Origin: JAXHUK01 sp034189725
GTDB lineage: Bacteria > Chloroflexota > Dehalococcoidia > SZUA-161
NCBI GenBank assembly: GCA_034189725.1
Contig: JAXHUK010000029.1
Span: forward strand, 1 to 22,626
DNA length: 22,626 bases
Reading direction: 5' to 3'
Part shown: piece after piece, positions 1 through 7,051 of the stretch
Numbering within the stretch: position 1 is the stretch's first letter
Layout of the letters: each line of letters opens with the position of its first letter
Notes under the pieces: generated by a model
The model's input: the letters and a program-made list of their open reading frames with translations, nothing else
Told to the model about the DNA's origin: nothing
The model's database searches: none
Translations under genes and position numbers: made by a program

Positions 1-37
1 AGGCCACTACTACCACGATGTTTCCCATTCCCCTCAT
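1..37 (-). CDS. Possible 5' end of a leftward gene running off the window
   Basis: Only about 12 codons are visible: an ATG at 37-35 (minus strand) opens a frame reading MRGMGNIVVVVA with no stop before the edge. A GAGGTG Shine-Dalgarno-like sequence lies 5 nt upstream (complement of 43-48), and a promoter-like element is at 125-154. The short basic start followed by a hydrophobic run could be the beginning of a signal peptide or membrane segment. Nothing can be said about function, and a chance start cannot be excluded. Confidence 0.35.
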   Translation of the reverse strand, partial: MRGMGNIVVVVA

Positions 38-124
38 GAATACACCTCGCTTCTTTATACTGACACTACTACACCGTAGCATAACAACCATTAATGACAA
101 GAAGCACTACACTGTCCTATTGCT

Positions 125-154
125 ATGTTAGAACTCCTGCTCGCTTCCTGTCAA
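125..154 (-). promoter_or_regulatory. Candidate sigma-70 promoter for the gene off the left edge
   Basis: On the minus strand a perfect -35 TTGACA (complement of 149-154) is followed after 18 nt by TAACAT (complement of 125-130, 4 of 6 matches to TATAAT). The predicted start lies near 118, giving a leader of about 80 nt before the ATG at 37. The rest of 38-266 holds no ORF I can support. Confidence 0.4.
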
Positions 155-266
155 GGCTTTAACAAACACCTCGTATACATTGATGTAGAATTGAAGAATG
201 TGGAGACAGAGCAACCCGAACGATTAGATGCCCTGAGCGGATACGGCAATAACCTTCATTCGCCAA

Positions 267-875
267 TTACATGACACCCAGAAGAATGGAGAAGCCCAAT
301 CCGATTAAGATAACACCACCGATAATCCCAGCCCACTGTCCCAGCAGGATACCTATCTTTCTTCCGAGATAGAAACCGGCACCTGCAACAAAGAAAGTAA
401 CCAATCCAACCACAATAACTGCGAGCAGTATCCTGGACTCCAGCAAAGCCAGACCTAATCCAACTGCCAGTGCATCGATGCTGGTTGCTATCGAGAGCGT
501 CAGAAGCGCGAAGCCCTTCGTGATGTCAGTGTGTTGCCGCGACTCGCTTCCCGAACTGAGAGACTCCCAGATCATTCTCACGCCAACAAGCCCCAGCAAT
601 ACAAAGGCCACCCAGTACGCATAACCTGCTATGATATCGACAACCGCCTGCCCTACCAGCCATCCCAGAACCAGCATCCCCGCCTGGAAAAACCCGAACG
701 CAAAAGAGGCACGCACTACCTGGTTGTAAGAGAGGCGTTGCATCGAGACGCTGCCAGCGAGAGCGACAGCAAAGCAATCCATAGACAAACTAAGAGCAAC
801 CAGGAAAATAGCGGATAATGCCATAGCAACAGGAGTATAGTATAACAAAGAAACTGAAAAACCTGAAGTGTCCAC
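267..875 (-). CDS. mntP: MntP-type manganese efflux pump
   Basis: Predicted inner-membrane Mn(II) exporter of the MntP/YebN family, about 200 aa as usual. Six hydrophobic segments are visible in two homologous halves. Each half begins with the family's Asp motif: SMDCFAVALAGS (D33) in the first and SIDALAVGLGLAL (D134) in the second, the acidic residues needed for Mn transport in characterised members. The connecting loop SSGSESRQHTD is hydrophilic, as expected. The start is uncertain: GTG at 875 gives 202 aa, but an in-frame ATG at 824 (MALSAIFLVALS) fits the usual family N-terminus better, and neither has a clear Shine-Dalgarno sequence. It lies downstream of the rhodanese lipoprotein, separated by a strong hairpin. 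I see no recognisable Mn riboswitch. Confidence 0.9.
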   Translation of the reverse strand: MDTSGFSVSLLYYTPVAMALSAIFLVALSLSMDCFAVALAGSVSMQRLSYNQVVRASFAFGFFQAGMLVLGWLVGQAVVDIIAGYAYWVAFVLLGLVGVRMIWESLSSGSESRQHTDITKGFALLTLSIATSIDALAVGLGLALLESRILLAVIVVGLVTFFVAGAGFYLGRKIGILLGQWAGIIGGVILIGLGFSILLGVM

Positions 876-894
876 CGTCCGAGTGATGACGCGC

Positions 895-960
895 TATACC
901 AGGAAACGATGAGGATGCATCCGATAACCGGTGCTGCCTGCCTTAGCGGTTCTCTCCCAA
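895..960 (-). other. Structured leader-like segment upstream of mntP
   Basis: On the minus strand this segment can form a small hairpin (TCTCT...AGAGA), then AACC...GGTT enclosing GCT...AGC. It sits between the hairpin at 975-1013 and the mntP start. It does not match the yybP-ykoY Mn riboswitch consensus as I know it. It may be only a leader or spacer. Confidence 0.2.
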
Positions 961-974
961 ATAGAGAAATGGTA

Positions 975-1013
975 GGGCTCGTGCCAGAATCGCAGCGATT
1001 CTGGCATGAGCCC
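975..1013 (-). terminator. 17-bp hairpin after the rhodanese gene
   Basis: GGGCTCGTGCCAGAATC (975-991) and GATTCTGGCATGAGCCC (997-1013) pair over 17 bp with one G-T wobble and a 5-nt loop. It starts 27 nt past the stop of the rhodanese gene. The minus-strand sequence beyond it (TACCATTTCTCTATTT) is T-rich but lacks a clean U-tract. It is probably a transcription terminator. A dispersed palindromic repeat is the alternative. Confidence 0.5.
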
Positions 1014-1039
1014 GTTCGTAATCCTGTCTGAAAAACGCC

Positions 1040-2116
1040 CTACATAGGCGAGGTACCTGATACAGTAGCATAGTCAACGACTGTAGAGTTGTCGAATGCA
1101 TAAGGTGCAACCTCGGTATCCTGAGTCCAGGAGACCATCCCGAACCTCAGATTCGTGGCGTCATACCCCAGCATATTGAGCAAAGCCGTCGCCTGAGAGC
1201 CCGTATGGCCAGTGTAGCAGTACACCACAATCGGCTCATCGGGAGGGAGCTTGTCCAGATTCTGAGCCAAAGTGGTCAATCCAATGTTGATCGCACCGGG
1301 GATATGTCCCTTGGCATAATCTTCAGCCCCACGAACGCTCACGATAAACGGATCATTATCTTCTTCTTCATCATTGAGCAACAAGTACAAATCGCTTGCC
1401 GTTATATTCTTGGGACTGGCATAAGATGCTGCTGCCGCCTTCACAATCTCAGCTTCATCAGTAGAGGCCGTGTTCTCCAACACCGGGAAAGAATAGGTTT
1501 CTGTAGCTTCATTAGCTTCAGTTTCAAACGCGTAGTCACTGCGGTCTGTGTCAGGATTGAACCGATAGGGTGCTATTTCCTCATCCGTTGTCCAGGCACT
1601 CATTCCATGCAGCAAGTTCACAACATCGTAACCCAGAGCACCAAGCATAGCAGTAGCGTGAGAGCCTGAATGCCCTGTATAGCAATATATTACGATTTGC
1701 TGATCCATGGGAAGAGTGGCCAGGGTCTCTGTTTTGAACAGGTCACCGAACCCTATGTTGATTGCACCGGGGATATGCCCCTTGGCATAATCTTCAGCCA
1801 TGCGAACGCTGATGATGTACGGGTCATTGTCCTCTTCCTCATCATTAATCAGCATGAAAAGATCGCTGGCCTTGATGTTCCAGGTGCTGCCAGAGGTCAA
1901 GTACGTATCTACTGCATCCTGGACGACCTCAAACTCCGATACCTCAGGCTCTGCTGTAGGTTCTGCCGTAGGTTCTGCCGTAGGTTCTTCTGTTACTACA
2001 GGTGTAGGCGTAGGTGTAGGTGTGACTTCTCCGCCATTACAACCACCAAACAGAGGTATAGCAGCAATCAGTAAAACTGCGGCAATTATCACCATCGACT
2101 TGCTATATGCTTTCAT
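1040..2116 (-). CDS. Lipoprotein with two tandem rhodanese domains
   Basis: Predicted exported sulfurtransferase-like lipoprotein. The N-terminus has a basic/hydrophobic signal and a lipobox (LFGGC, lipid Cys at 26), followed by a Thr/Pro/Glu-rich linker with TP and PTAE repeats (about 32-60) that likely spaces the domains from the membrane. Two rhodanese domains follow (about 80-180 and 237-335), each with a catalytic-type loop CYTGHSGS (C145) and CYTGHTGS (C300), and each ending in a GM(S/V)(A/S)W motif. Both cysteines are present, so both halves could be active. The halves are very similar even in DNA, which points to recent duplication. ATG start with a strong AAAGGAGGA site (2122-2130). 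Single-domain rhodaneses carry sulfane sulfur (thiosulfate, polysulfide); the substrate here is unknown. A hairpin follows the gene. Confidence 0.88.
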   Translation of the reverse strand: MKAYSKSMVIIAAVLLIAAIPLFGGCNGGEVTPTPTPTPVVTEEPTAEPTAEPTAEPEVSEFEVVQDAVDTYLTSGSTWNIKASDLFMLINDEEEDNDPYIISVRMAEDYAKGHIPGAINIGFGDLFKTETLATLPMDQQIVIYCYTGHSGSHATAMLGALGYDVVNLLHGMSAWTTDEEIAPYRFNPDTDRSDYAFETEANEATETYSFPVLENTASTDEAEIVKAAAASYASPKNITASDLYLLLNDEEEDNDPFIVSVRGAEDYAKGHIPGAINIGLTTLAQNLDKLPPDEPIVVYCYTGHTGSQATALLNMLGYDATNLRFGMVSWTQDTEVAPYAFDNSTVVDYATVSGTSPM

Positions 2117-2179
2117 CTCAATCCTCCTTTAACCCTTTTCGATTATGTCAACATCGGCAAACAGCACTACCTGCTGAGT

Positions 2180-2201
2180 TTTACCAACGTTATCAGGTAA
2201 A
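2180..2201. repeat. TTTACC/GGTAAA inverted repeat upstream of the rhodanese gene
   Basis: Perfect 6-bp arms TTTACC (2180-2185) and GGTAAA (2196-2201) around a 10-nt spacer, in the 127-bp gap upstream of the rhodanese lipoprotein. The size suits a repressor operator. A longer element with the same core in the opposite orientation (ACTGGTAA...TTACCAGT) lies at 4318-4352. No promoter could be placed with confidence in this gap. Confidence 0.25.
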
Positions 2202-2243
2202 TCTGTGAGTTAATCAGGCTCTGCAAACTACTTCACGCGATTA

Positions 2244-2516
2244 CTATTCCACCTCCATCTCGTATTTAGGCTCTCCCCCTTCCATGTAAAGCGTGAATGT
2301 CACTTTTTTTCCCTCTGTGAGATACTTTTCACTCTCGGCTCTCAGTTTCCCAAAATTCATGGACTCCAGAAACATCCGCAAGAGCTCTATCTTCTCCTCA
2401 AGCTCTCTATCTTCTTTACCTTTCTGGAGATATTCGTCTGTGTTTCTTACGAATTCTTGCTTTGCCGTCGTTTCAATACAGTGTGTTAATGTTGGGGTGA
2501 GTTCAATCCACACCAT
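2244..2516 (-). CDS. Small charged protein of unknown function
   Basis: 90 aa that I do not recognise. It is strongly charged: residues 20-65 are rich in Glu and Lys and likely helical or coiled-coil (for example KGKEDRELEEKIELL). The C-terminus (KVTFTLYMEGGEPKYEMEVE) looks like beta-strand with an acidic end. No membrane segment, signal or Cys motif. Soluble and cytoplasmic is the best guess. It starts at ATG with a weak purine-rich upstream region. A promoter-like TATAAT element lies just upstream, so it may be transcribed separately from the IscU-like gene 88 bp away. Confidence 0.6.
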   Translation of the reverse strand: MVWIELTPTLTHCIETTAKQEFVRNTDEYLQKGKEDRELEEKIELLRMFLESMNFGKLRAESEKYLTEGKKVTFTLYMEGGEPKYEMEVE

Positions 2517-2552
2517 TTCCCAAATCTCTCATGTACATCTCGTCTACAAATA

Positions 2553-2582
2553 ATTATATATGCAGCAACCCCTCAAAGTCTA
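2553..2582 (-). promoter_or_regulatory. Candidate promoter for the 90-aa unknown gene
   Basis: On the minus strand TAGACT (complement of 2577-2582) and a perfect TATAAT (complement of 2553-2558) are separated by 18 nt. This gives a leader of about 30 nt before the ATG at 2516. The -35 is only 4 of 6. Confidence 0.4.
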
Positions 2583-2604
2583 TACCTGCGTATCCTGCAT
2601 CCCA

Positions 2605-3063
2605 TTAAGTTTGTCTCCGGTAAGCCTTTTTCCACGGTTCGTTTTTTAATGCTAGATAGTTCTTAATTGCCTCCTTGACCGCATTCGATGCCAGGAGAGC
2701 ACAGTGCTCACTCTCTTCGGGCAATCCGCCCAAAGCACCAAGGATGTCCTGCTGGCTGATCCTTGAGGCTACTGCCAGGCTTTTTCCCTTTGCCAGCTCA
2801 GTAGCCATGCTTCCAGCAACGATACTACTGCCGCAGCCATCCGTCCAGAAACCGACCTCACTAATTATCCCGTCTTTCACATTCAGCCAAATCTCCATAT
2901 TATCCCCACAGGACCCCGTAATGCTCGCAAATCCGTCTGCATTGGGCAGGCTTCCCAGGTTTCTTGGATTCTGCGCATGGTCAACAACTACATCGGAGTA
3001 ACCGACCAACACTTTACTTTGTAGCTCTTCCGCCACTTTATCGATATCAGAATCAGATGACAC
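2605..3063 (-). CDS. IscU/NifU-type iron-sulfur cluster scaffold
   Basis: Assembles Fe-S clusters for transfer to apoproteins. The IscU fold is recognisable over about residues 18-140. All expected ligands are visible: C52 and D54 in GSCGDNMEIWL, C77 in DGCGSSIVAGS, and H120/C121 in EESEHCALLA. The DHAQNPRNLG segment is the family's N-terminal signature, so this is a full-length NifU_N-only scaffold (152 aa). GTG start (3061-3063) with a good AGGGGGAA site. It follows the Mrp-type ATPase gene by 47 nt, and the two are likely co-transcribed as scaffold and carrier. No cysteine desulfurase (IscS/NifS) is encoded here, so the sulfur donor may be elsewhere or may involve the nearby rhodanese or flavoprotein. 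Confidence 0.9.
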   Translation of the reverse strand: MSSDSDIDKVAEELQSKVLVGYSDVVVDHAQNPRNLGSLPNADGFASITGSCGDNMEIWLNVKDGIISEVGFWTDGCGSSIVAGSMATELAKGKSLAVASRISQQDILGALGGLPEESEHCALLASNAVKEAIKNYLALKNEPWKKAYRRQT

Positions 3064-3110
3064 TGCTTCCCCCTGAAATTGGTTTCATTGTCCATCTCCA
3101 CGTCACCAGC

Positions 3111-4103
3111 TCATGATGTAGCCTTCAGGAACGCCTCAGCAAAATCATCCAGAATCTTGGAGTCATAGCGTTCGATGACGCCCTCATCGCAGAGCTCAGC
3201 GATCTCCGGGTCTATGGGCAACTGTGCCAGTAGCGGAGCTCCAGCGGCCATTGCCATCTCAGACCCTTTGCTGCTACCAAAAAGCTCAATCCGTTTACCA
3301 CTATCAGGCAAGCGGAAGTAGCTCATATTCTCCACTATCCCTTTTATGGGAACATTCATCGTCCGGGCCATCTGAACTGCCTTTTTAACCACCATAACAG
3401 CCAAATCCTGAGGTGTGGAGACAATGACCAGACCCGAGAGAGGTATGGTTTGCATCACAGTAAGAGGAGCATCCGCCGTCCCAGGTGGTAAATCAACGAG
3501 AAGATAGTCAAGCTTACCCCAGAGTACTTCCTCCCAGAATTGTGTTATAGCTCTCCCAATCAGTGGGCCTCTCCAAATCACAGCATCGTCCTCATGTTCG
3601 AGAAGGAGGTTGATGGACATAATCTCAATTCCCAGCCTGGAAAGCGCAGGCATGATACCCGTATCACTGCCCATAGGTCGCCCATCGATACCGAACATCC
3701 TGGGGATGCTGGGCCCTGTAATATCAGCATCGAGAATGCCGACGTCGTAGCCACGGCGCACCAGTGAAAGCCCGAGAAGACCCGTCACTAATGACTTTCC
3801 AACTCCACCCTTACCGCTCATTACTGCAATCACTTTTCCGATCTCGTTAAGCTCCTTGGGATTCGCTTCCACGAAATCAGTCTCCACGTCCTTTATCTCG
3901 GGAACCGTTTTCACGACCTCACTCACCTTAACCTTGAGCCAATCCTTCATCTGGGAATTCAAGGCAGCGGAAGCCAGTGTAATAGTTGCTTTTCCGTCCG
4001 ACGCTTTGACATCGCGAACAAGGTTCAACTTAACCAGACTACGCGCCACCCCCGGTACAAGTACTTCCTCAAGACTTGCCCGGATCTTTTCTTCTATTGC
4101 CAC
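3111..4103 (-). CDS. mrp: Mrp/ApbC (Nbp35-type) ATPase lacking the CxxC motif
   Basis: P-loop ATPase of the Fe-S cluster carrier family. An N-terminal MIP18/DUF59 domain spans about 1-80. The deviant Walker A SGKGGVGKS is at 96-104, DADITGPS follows at 125-132, and the Walker B region LLVDLPPGTAD is at 201-211. The family's ENMSYF motif is at 258-263. The CPxCG that normally follows, which binds the bridging cluster, is here LPDSG: L265 and S268 replace both cysteines. The DPE motif of the DUF59 domain is also degenerate (LVPGVARS). GTG start with AGGAGGG 7 nt upstream. It may still be a regulatory or MinD-like ATPase, but cluster binding by the canonical route looks unlikely. Confidence 0.88.
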   Translation of the reverse strand: MAIEEKIRASLEEVLVPGVARSLVKLNLVRDVKASDGKATITLASAALNSQMKDWLKVKVSEVVKTVPEIKDVETDFVEANPKELNEIGKVIAVMSGKGGVGKSLVTGLLGLSLVRRGYDVGILDADITGPSIPRMFGIDGRPMGSDTGIMPALSRLGIEIMSINLLLEHEDDAVIWRGPLIGRAITQFWEEVLWGKLDYLLVDLPPGTADAPLTVMQTIPLSGLVIVSTPQDLAVMVVKKAVQMARTMNVPIKGIVENMSYFRLPDSGKRIELFGSSKGSEMAMAAGAPLLAQLPIDPEIAELCDEGVIERYDSKILDDFAEAFLKATS

Positions 4104-4249
4104 AATATACCCTCCTGTTATTTCTGATTGCCTTTGCTAATGATCGCACATCGTTACATGTACCAGATTTCGTTATTATCTGCAGCACTTCAACAAGCCT
4201 GCCCCAATTCTAGTGAAGGGTTCAGTGCAAACAGGAAAACTGCTTCTTT

Positions 4250-4267
4250 CTTAACAATCTTAACAAT
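4250..4267. repeat. Tandem 9-bp repeat CTTAACAAT x2
   Basis: Two exact copies of CTTAACAAT (4250-4258 and 4259-4267) in the 288-bp gap between the mrp and fmdB-type genes. On the minus strand they lie inside a short open stretch of about 39 codons (roughly 4308-4190) that reads like protein (KAIVKIVKKEAV) but has no start codon. This could be a remnant of a lost gene. Confidence 0.3.
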
Positions 4268-4281
4268 GGCCTTTATGATCT

Positions 4282-4352
4282 CAGTAACATCAACGAAACC
4301 AGAGCGCTTGAAATGTTACTGGTAAACAACAACTTTTCTGTCGCTTACCAGT
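4282..4352 (-). promoter_or_regulatory. Two overlapping inverted repeats (attenuator- or operator-like)
   Basis: CAGTAACAT (4282-4290) pairs with ATGTTACTG (4313-4321). ACTGGTAA (4318-4325) pairs with TTACCAGT (4345-4352). The arms overlap at 4318-4321, so the two stems (9 bp and 8 bp) compete. They lie about 180-250 nt upstream of the Mrp-type gene, in the leader if transcription starts near the fmdB end. No convincing -35/-10 pair was found in the 4104-4391 gap. Confidence 0.3.
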
Positions 4353-4391
4353 TATAGTATACCTCATATCAAGGTTTTTTCGCATCATTTC

Positions 4392-4631
4392 TTAAGCTCT
4401 GCGGCAGGGATTCCCTGCGGAGCAGGGGGGTTTTTCACAGCGTTCTGCACTACCACAGCAGGTAACTCCCGACGCGGGAGTATTCATCTTTACCATATAT
4501 GAAACAGAGACAAGCTTTTCCAGGTTTTGGCTCCCACATTCAACACACTGGATAGTTTGCCCATGTACACTGCGCACCAATATCTCCGAAACTTTACCGC
4601 AATCTCGGCATCTGAAATCGTAAATCGGCAT
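4392..4631 (-). CDS. FmdB-family zinc-ribbon protein
   Basis: 79-aa small regulatory-type protein. It opens with the family signature MPIYDFRCRDCG, and a zinc ribbon is made by C8/C11 and C29/C32. The C-terminal third is unusually Cys-rich (CCGSAERCEKPPCSAGNPC, five more cysteines), so a second metal site is possible. FmdB-type proteins were named from a formylmethanofuran dehydrogenase locus, and their biochemical role is not settled. ATG start with a GGGGA purine run upstream. It lies 17 nt after the flavoprotein gene and is probably co-transcribed with it. Confidence 0.85.
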   Translation of the reverse strand: MPIYDFRCRDCGKVSEILVRSVHGQTIQCVECGSQNLEKLVSVSYMVKMNTPASGVTCCGSAERCEKPPCSAGNPCRRA

Positions 4632-4648
4632 GGTTATTCCCCGCTCAG

Positions 4649-5989
4649 TTAACGTAGTTTGACCACAGCCTGCTCAGCAGCGTCGACGAACTGATAGGCT
4701 ATTGGCGATGCAGTGAGCGCAGGATGAGTGCCCATTTGAAAGGTCGCTACCTCATCCGCCGTCATTGCTTTCTGTATAGCGAAAGCGATGATGTTTGCCA
4801 CTTCTCCTGTTGTACGACTTCCAGCGATTTCCCCACCGATAAGCTTCTCTGTTGTTTTATCAAAAATCAACTTTACTTTCAATTCTCCGGCATCCGGCAT
4901 CGATCCCGGATGTTTGTCAGGGGCCGCCGCCTCACTAATAACAACGTCAAATTCAGCATCCCTTGCTGCTTTCTCAGTGAGCCCTGCTGCTGCGACGGCG
5001 AAATTACCAAAGGCGGTTGCGAAGACACCGACTGCCCCTTGATTTTTTCTTTTCAGCTCAAAGACATTGGCACCGGCTATCCTGGCCTCAATAGTGGCTA
5101 TGGAAGCCAGCCGTAACCCTGACGGCCTGTGCGTGAAGAATGAGAACTTCTCAGCACAGTCACCGACAGCGAAAATGTTCTCGTCGCTCGTCCTCATATA
5201 TTCATCAACCCAGATTCCCCTTTGCTCTCCTATCTTTAAATCCATCTTTCTTGCGAGCTCAGTATTGGGCATCGCACCGATGCCGAGAATCACCACGTCT
5301 GCTTTTAGCTTCTCACCGCTTTGAAGCTCTACGGAATCAACCTTGCCATTTCCGAGAATGGCACGTACCCCATTCTCAGTGATAACCTTTACTCCCCGTT
5401 CAGCAAGCTTGTTTTCAGCCAGAACGCAGAATTCCTCATCCAGGGCGAGTAAAAGACAATGGGGCAGGAGTTCAACTATGGTTACATTCACATCCCCCAT
5501 CCTCTTACACTCATCGGCCATTTCAGCACCGATGAAGCCACCGCCAATGATAATTATATCTTTCACATTGCCTAATACCTGTTGAAGTTCTCTCAGATAG
5601 TTCGCATCCTTTCGCACTGAAAAGACATTTCTTAGTTCCATGCCAGGTATCGGGGGCATTACTGGTTGAGAGCCAACGGCCAGTATGAGCTTTTCATAGC
5701 CGATGGTCTCACCACCCGCGGTGGTAAGAGTACGCGCTGCTCTATCCACAGCGGTTACCTCGTCGACCATAAGTTCAATGCCATTATTTGAAAGCAGTGT
5801 ATCAGGAATAACGTTCTTATCTGGAGAGCCTATAGTCCCAAAGATGTACGGAATGCCACAGGGAACCATCACCTTACCTTCTTTCCTGATAAGGAGGATA
5901 CTGGCATCCTTGTAGTGTCTCCGAGCGGTTATCCCCGCGACTGGACCCGCAGCACTGCCACCCACGATTACTATATCTGCCTTTTTCAT
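4649..5989 (-). CDS. FAD-dependent CoA-disulfide reductase / NADH oxidase-like flavoprotein
   Basis: 446-aa pyridine nucleotide-disulfide oxidoreductase. The N-terminal FAD site is IVGGSAAGPVAG (8-19). The single redox-active cysteine is C44 in VPCGIPY, as in CoA-disulfide reductase, NADH oxidase and NADH:polysulfide (Npsr) enzymes. The NAD(P) site is IIIGGGFIGAEMA (about 146-158). The second FAD contact is NIFAVGDCAE, and the dimerisation domain ends in HPALTASPIA. The family reduces CoA disulfide, persulfide or sulfur, or oxygen, with NAD(P)H. Near rhodanese, IscU and Mrp genes and in an anaerobe, persulfide or polysulfide reduction is the most sensible guess. No C-terminal rhodanese domain is fused. 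ATG start with AAAGGA 8 nt upstream. Confidence 0.9.
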   Translation of the reverse strand: MKKADIVIVGGSAAGPVAGITARRHYKDASILLIRKEGKVMVPCGIPYIFGTIGSPDKNVIPDTLLSNNGIELMVDEVTAVDRAARTLTTAGGETIGYEKLILAVGSQPVMPPIPGMELRNVFSVRKDANYLRELQQVLGNVKDIIIIGGGFIGAEMADECKRMGDVNVTIVELLPHCLLLALDEEFCVLAENKLAERGVKVITENGVRAILGNGKVDSVELQSGEKLKADVVILGIGAMPNTELARKMDLKIGEQRGIWVDEYMRTSDENIFAVGDCAEKFSFFTHRPSGLRLASIATIEARIAGANVFELKRKNQGAVGVFATAFGNFAVAAAGLTEKAARDAEFDVVISEAAAPDKHPGSMPDAGELKVKLIFDKTTEKLIGGEIAGSRTTGEVANIIAFAIQKAMTADEVATFQMGTHPALTASPIAYQFVDAAEQAVVKLR

Positions 5990-6111
5990 TGGTACATCCT
6001 TTGATTTATAATTCCTGTGTTTGTCTTTTCCCAGCTTAAGCTAAGGACGAACTACACCCGTCCCGTAACTACACTGTATTCTTTTGTGTTCTGCCCTGTC
6101 CTCCTTCCTTT

Positions 6112-6131
6112 GGGCTCTGTTCACAAAACCC
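6112..6131 (-). terminator. Weak hairpin downstream of the MinD-ferredoxin operon
   Basis: On the minus strand GGGTTTTGT and ACAGAGCCC can pair (8-9 bp with two G-U pairs and a tiny loop), 43 nt past the second MinD gene's stop. It could terminate the ORP-like operon, but there is no U-tract. The same 184-bp gap also holds the direct repeat GTGTAGTT (two copies about 17 nt apart, minus strand) and the palindrome AGCTTAAGCT. Confidence 0.25.
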
Positions 6132-6173
6132 TTGTTTGTTTCGATCTCCTTTTTCGCCCCACCCAAATGCTGT

Positions 6174-7040
6174 TCAGGCATTGAGAACTGCGAGAACAGC
6201 CTCCCACAGCATCCGTATCTCTCGCGAGACCCCGTTCTGGCAATATTCCACCACGGGAATACCTTTCATCAAAGCTTCGGTAACTACATCATCCATCGGA
6301 ATCCGGGATACTACCTTAGCTCCCTGCTCGAAACAATATTCCTCAATCCGGCGGGTATTCTCGAAATTGATATCGTACTTGTTGATGCAGACAATGGAGG
6401 GAATGCCGAAATGATGACATACACCCAGGACCCTCTCGAGATCATGCACTCCTGACAGCGTTGGTTCGGTAATTAGCAGAGCCAGATCTGCTCCTGATAG
6501 AGAAGAGAGTACCGGGCAGCCAATGCCCGGCGGGCCATCTGTGATGATAAAGCTCAATCCCTTCTCTTTTGCTATAACCATGGCATTTTGCCTCACCAAC
6601 GCTACCAGTTTCCCTGAGTTTTCTTCGGCAATCCCCAAGCGTGCATGAACTAGAGGCCCGTAGCGAGTTTCCGAGACAAACCAGCGTCCCGAAAGACAAT
6701 CCTCCATGGTAATAGCTTCATCGGGGCAGGCATGGTAGCAAAAACCACAGCCCTCACAGGATACGGAATCGACCTGGAAAGTATTCCGGATGGCATGAAA
6801 ACGACATACATCTTGGCAGATACCGCACTTGGTGCACTTTTCCTCATCGATTACAGCAACCTGCCCGCTCCAGAATTCAACATCCTCTTTGATGGTCACA
6901 GGGCTGAGTAAGAGATGAAGGTCGGCTGCATCAACGTCACAATCGGCAAGTACTTTACTTTGAGCTATCGCTGCAAAGGAACCAACTATAGTTGTCTTCC
7001 CTGTTCCACCCTTGCCGCTTAAGACTACAACCTCTTTCAT
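6174..7040 (-). CDS. MinD-family ATPase with inserted two-cluster ferredoxin domain (second of the pair)
   Basis: 288 aa. The P-loop ATPase has the deviant Walker A SGKGGTGKTT (8-17, signature K10), DCDVDAADLH (33-42) and DGPPGIGCP in the Walker B region. A 2x[4Fe-4S] ferredoxin is inserted after the first ATPase segment: C69/C72/C75/C79 and C95/C98/C101/C105. This is the COG1149 type that accompanies ORP/NifX-like proteins in anaerobes. In Desulfovibrio two such ATPases belong to the orange-protein complex. ATG start with AGGAGG 8 nt upstream. It lies 11 nt after the paralogue gene, and the two products probably act as a heterodimer. It is the last gene of the operon. Confidence 0.92.
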   Translation of the reverse strand: MKEVVVLSGKGGTGKTTIVGSFAAIAQSKVLADCDVDAADLHLLLSPVTIKEDVEFWSGQVAVIDEEKCTKCGICQDVCRFHAIRNTFQVDSVSCEGCGFCYHACPDEAITMEDCLSGRWFVSETRYGPLVHARLGIAEENSGKLVALVRQNAMVIAKEKGLSFIITDGPPGIGCPVLSSLSGADLALLITEPTLSGVHDLERVLGVCHHFGIPSIVCINKYDINFENTRRIEEYCFEQGAKVVSRIPMDDVVTEALMKGIPVVEYCQNGVSREIRMLWEAVLAVLNA

Positions 7041-7051
7041 CAGGAGACCTC

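Noticed and set aside
876..1039. yybP-ykoY (Mn) riboswitch upstream of mntP
   Set aside because: The GGGGAGUAG-type conserved core could not be found on the minus strand.
4128..4325. 65-codon rightward ORF in the mrp-fmdB gap
   Set aside because: No ribosome-binding site, no domain, odd composition, and it runs across the inverted repeats.
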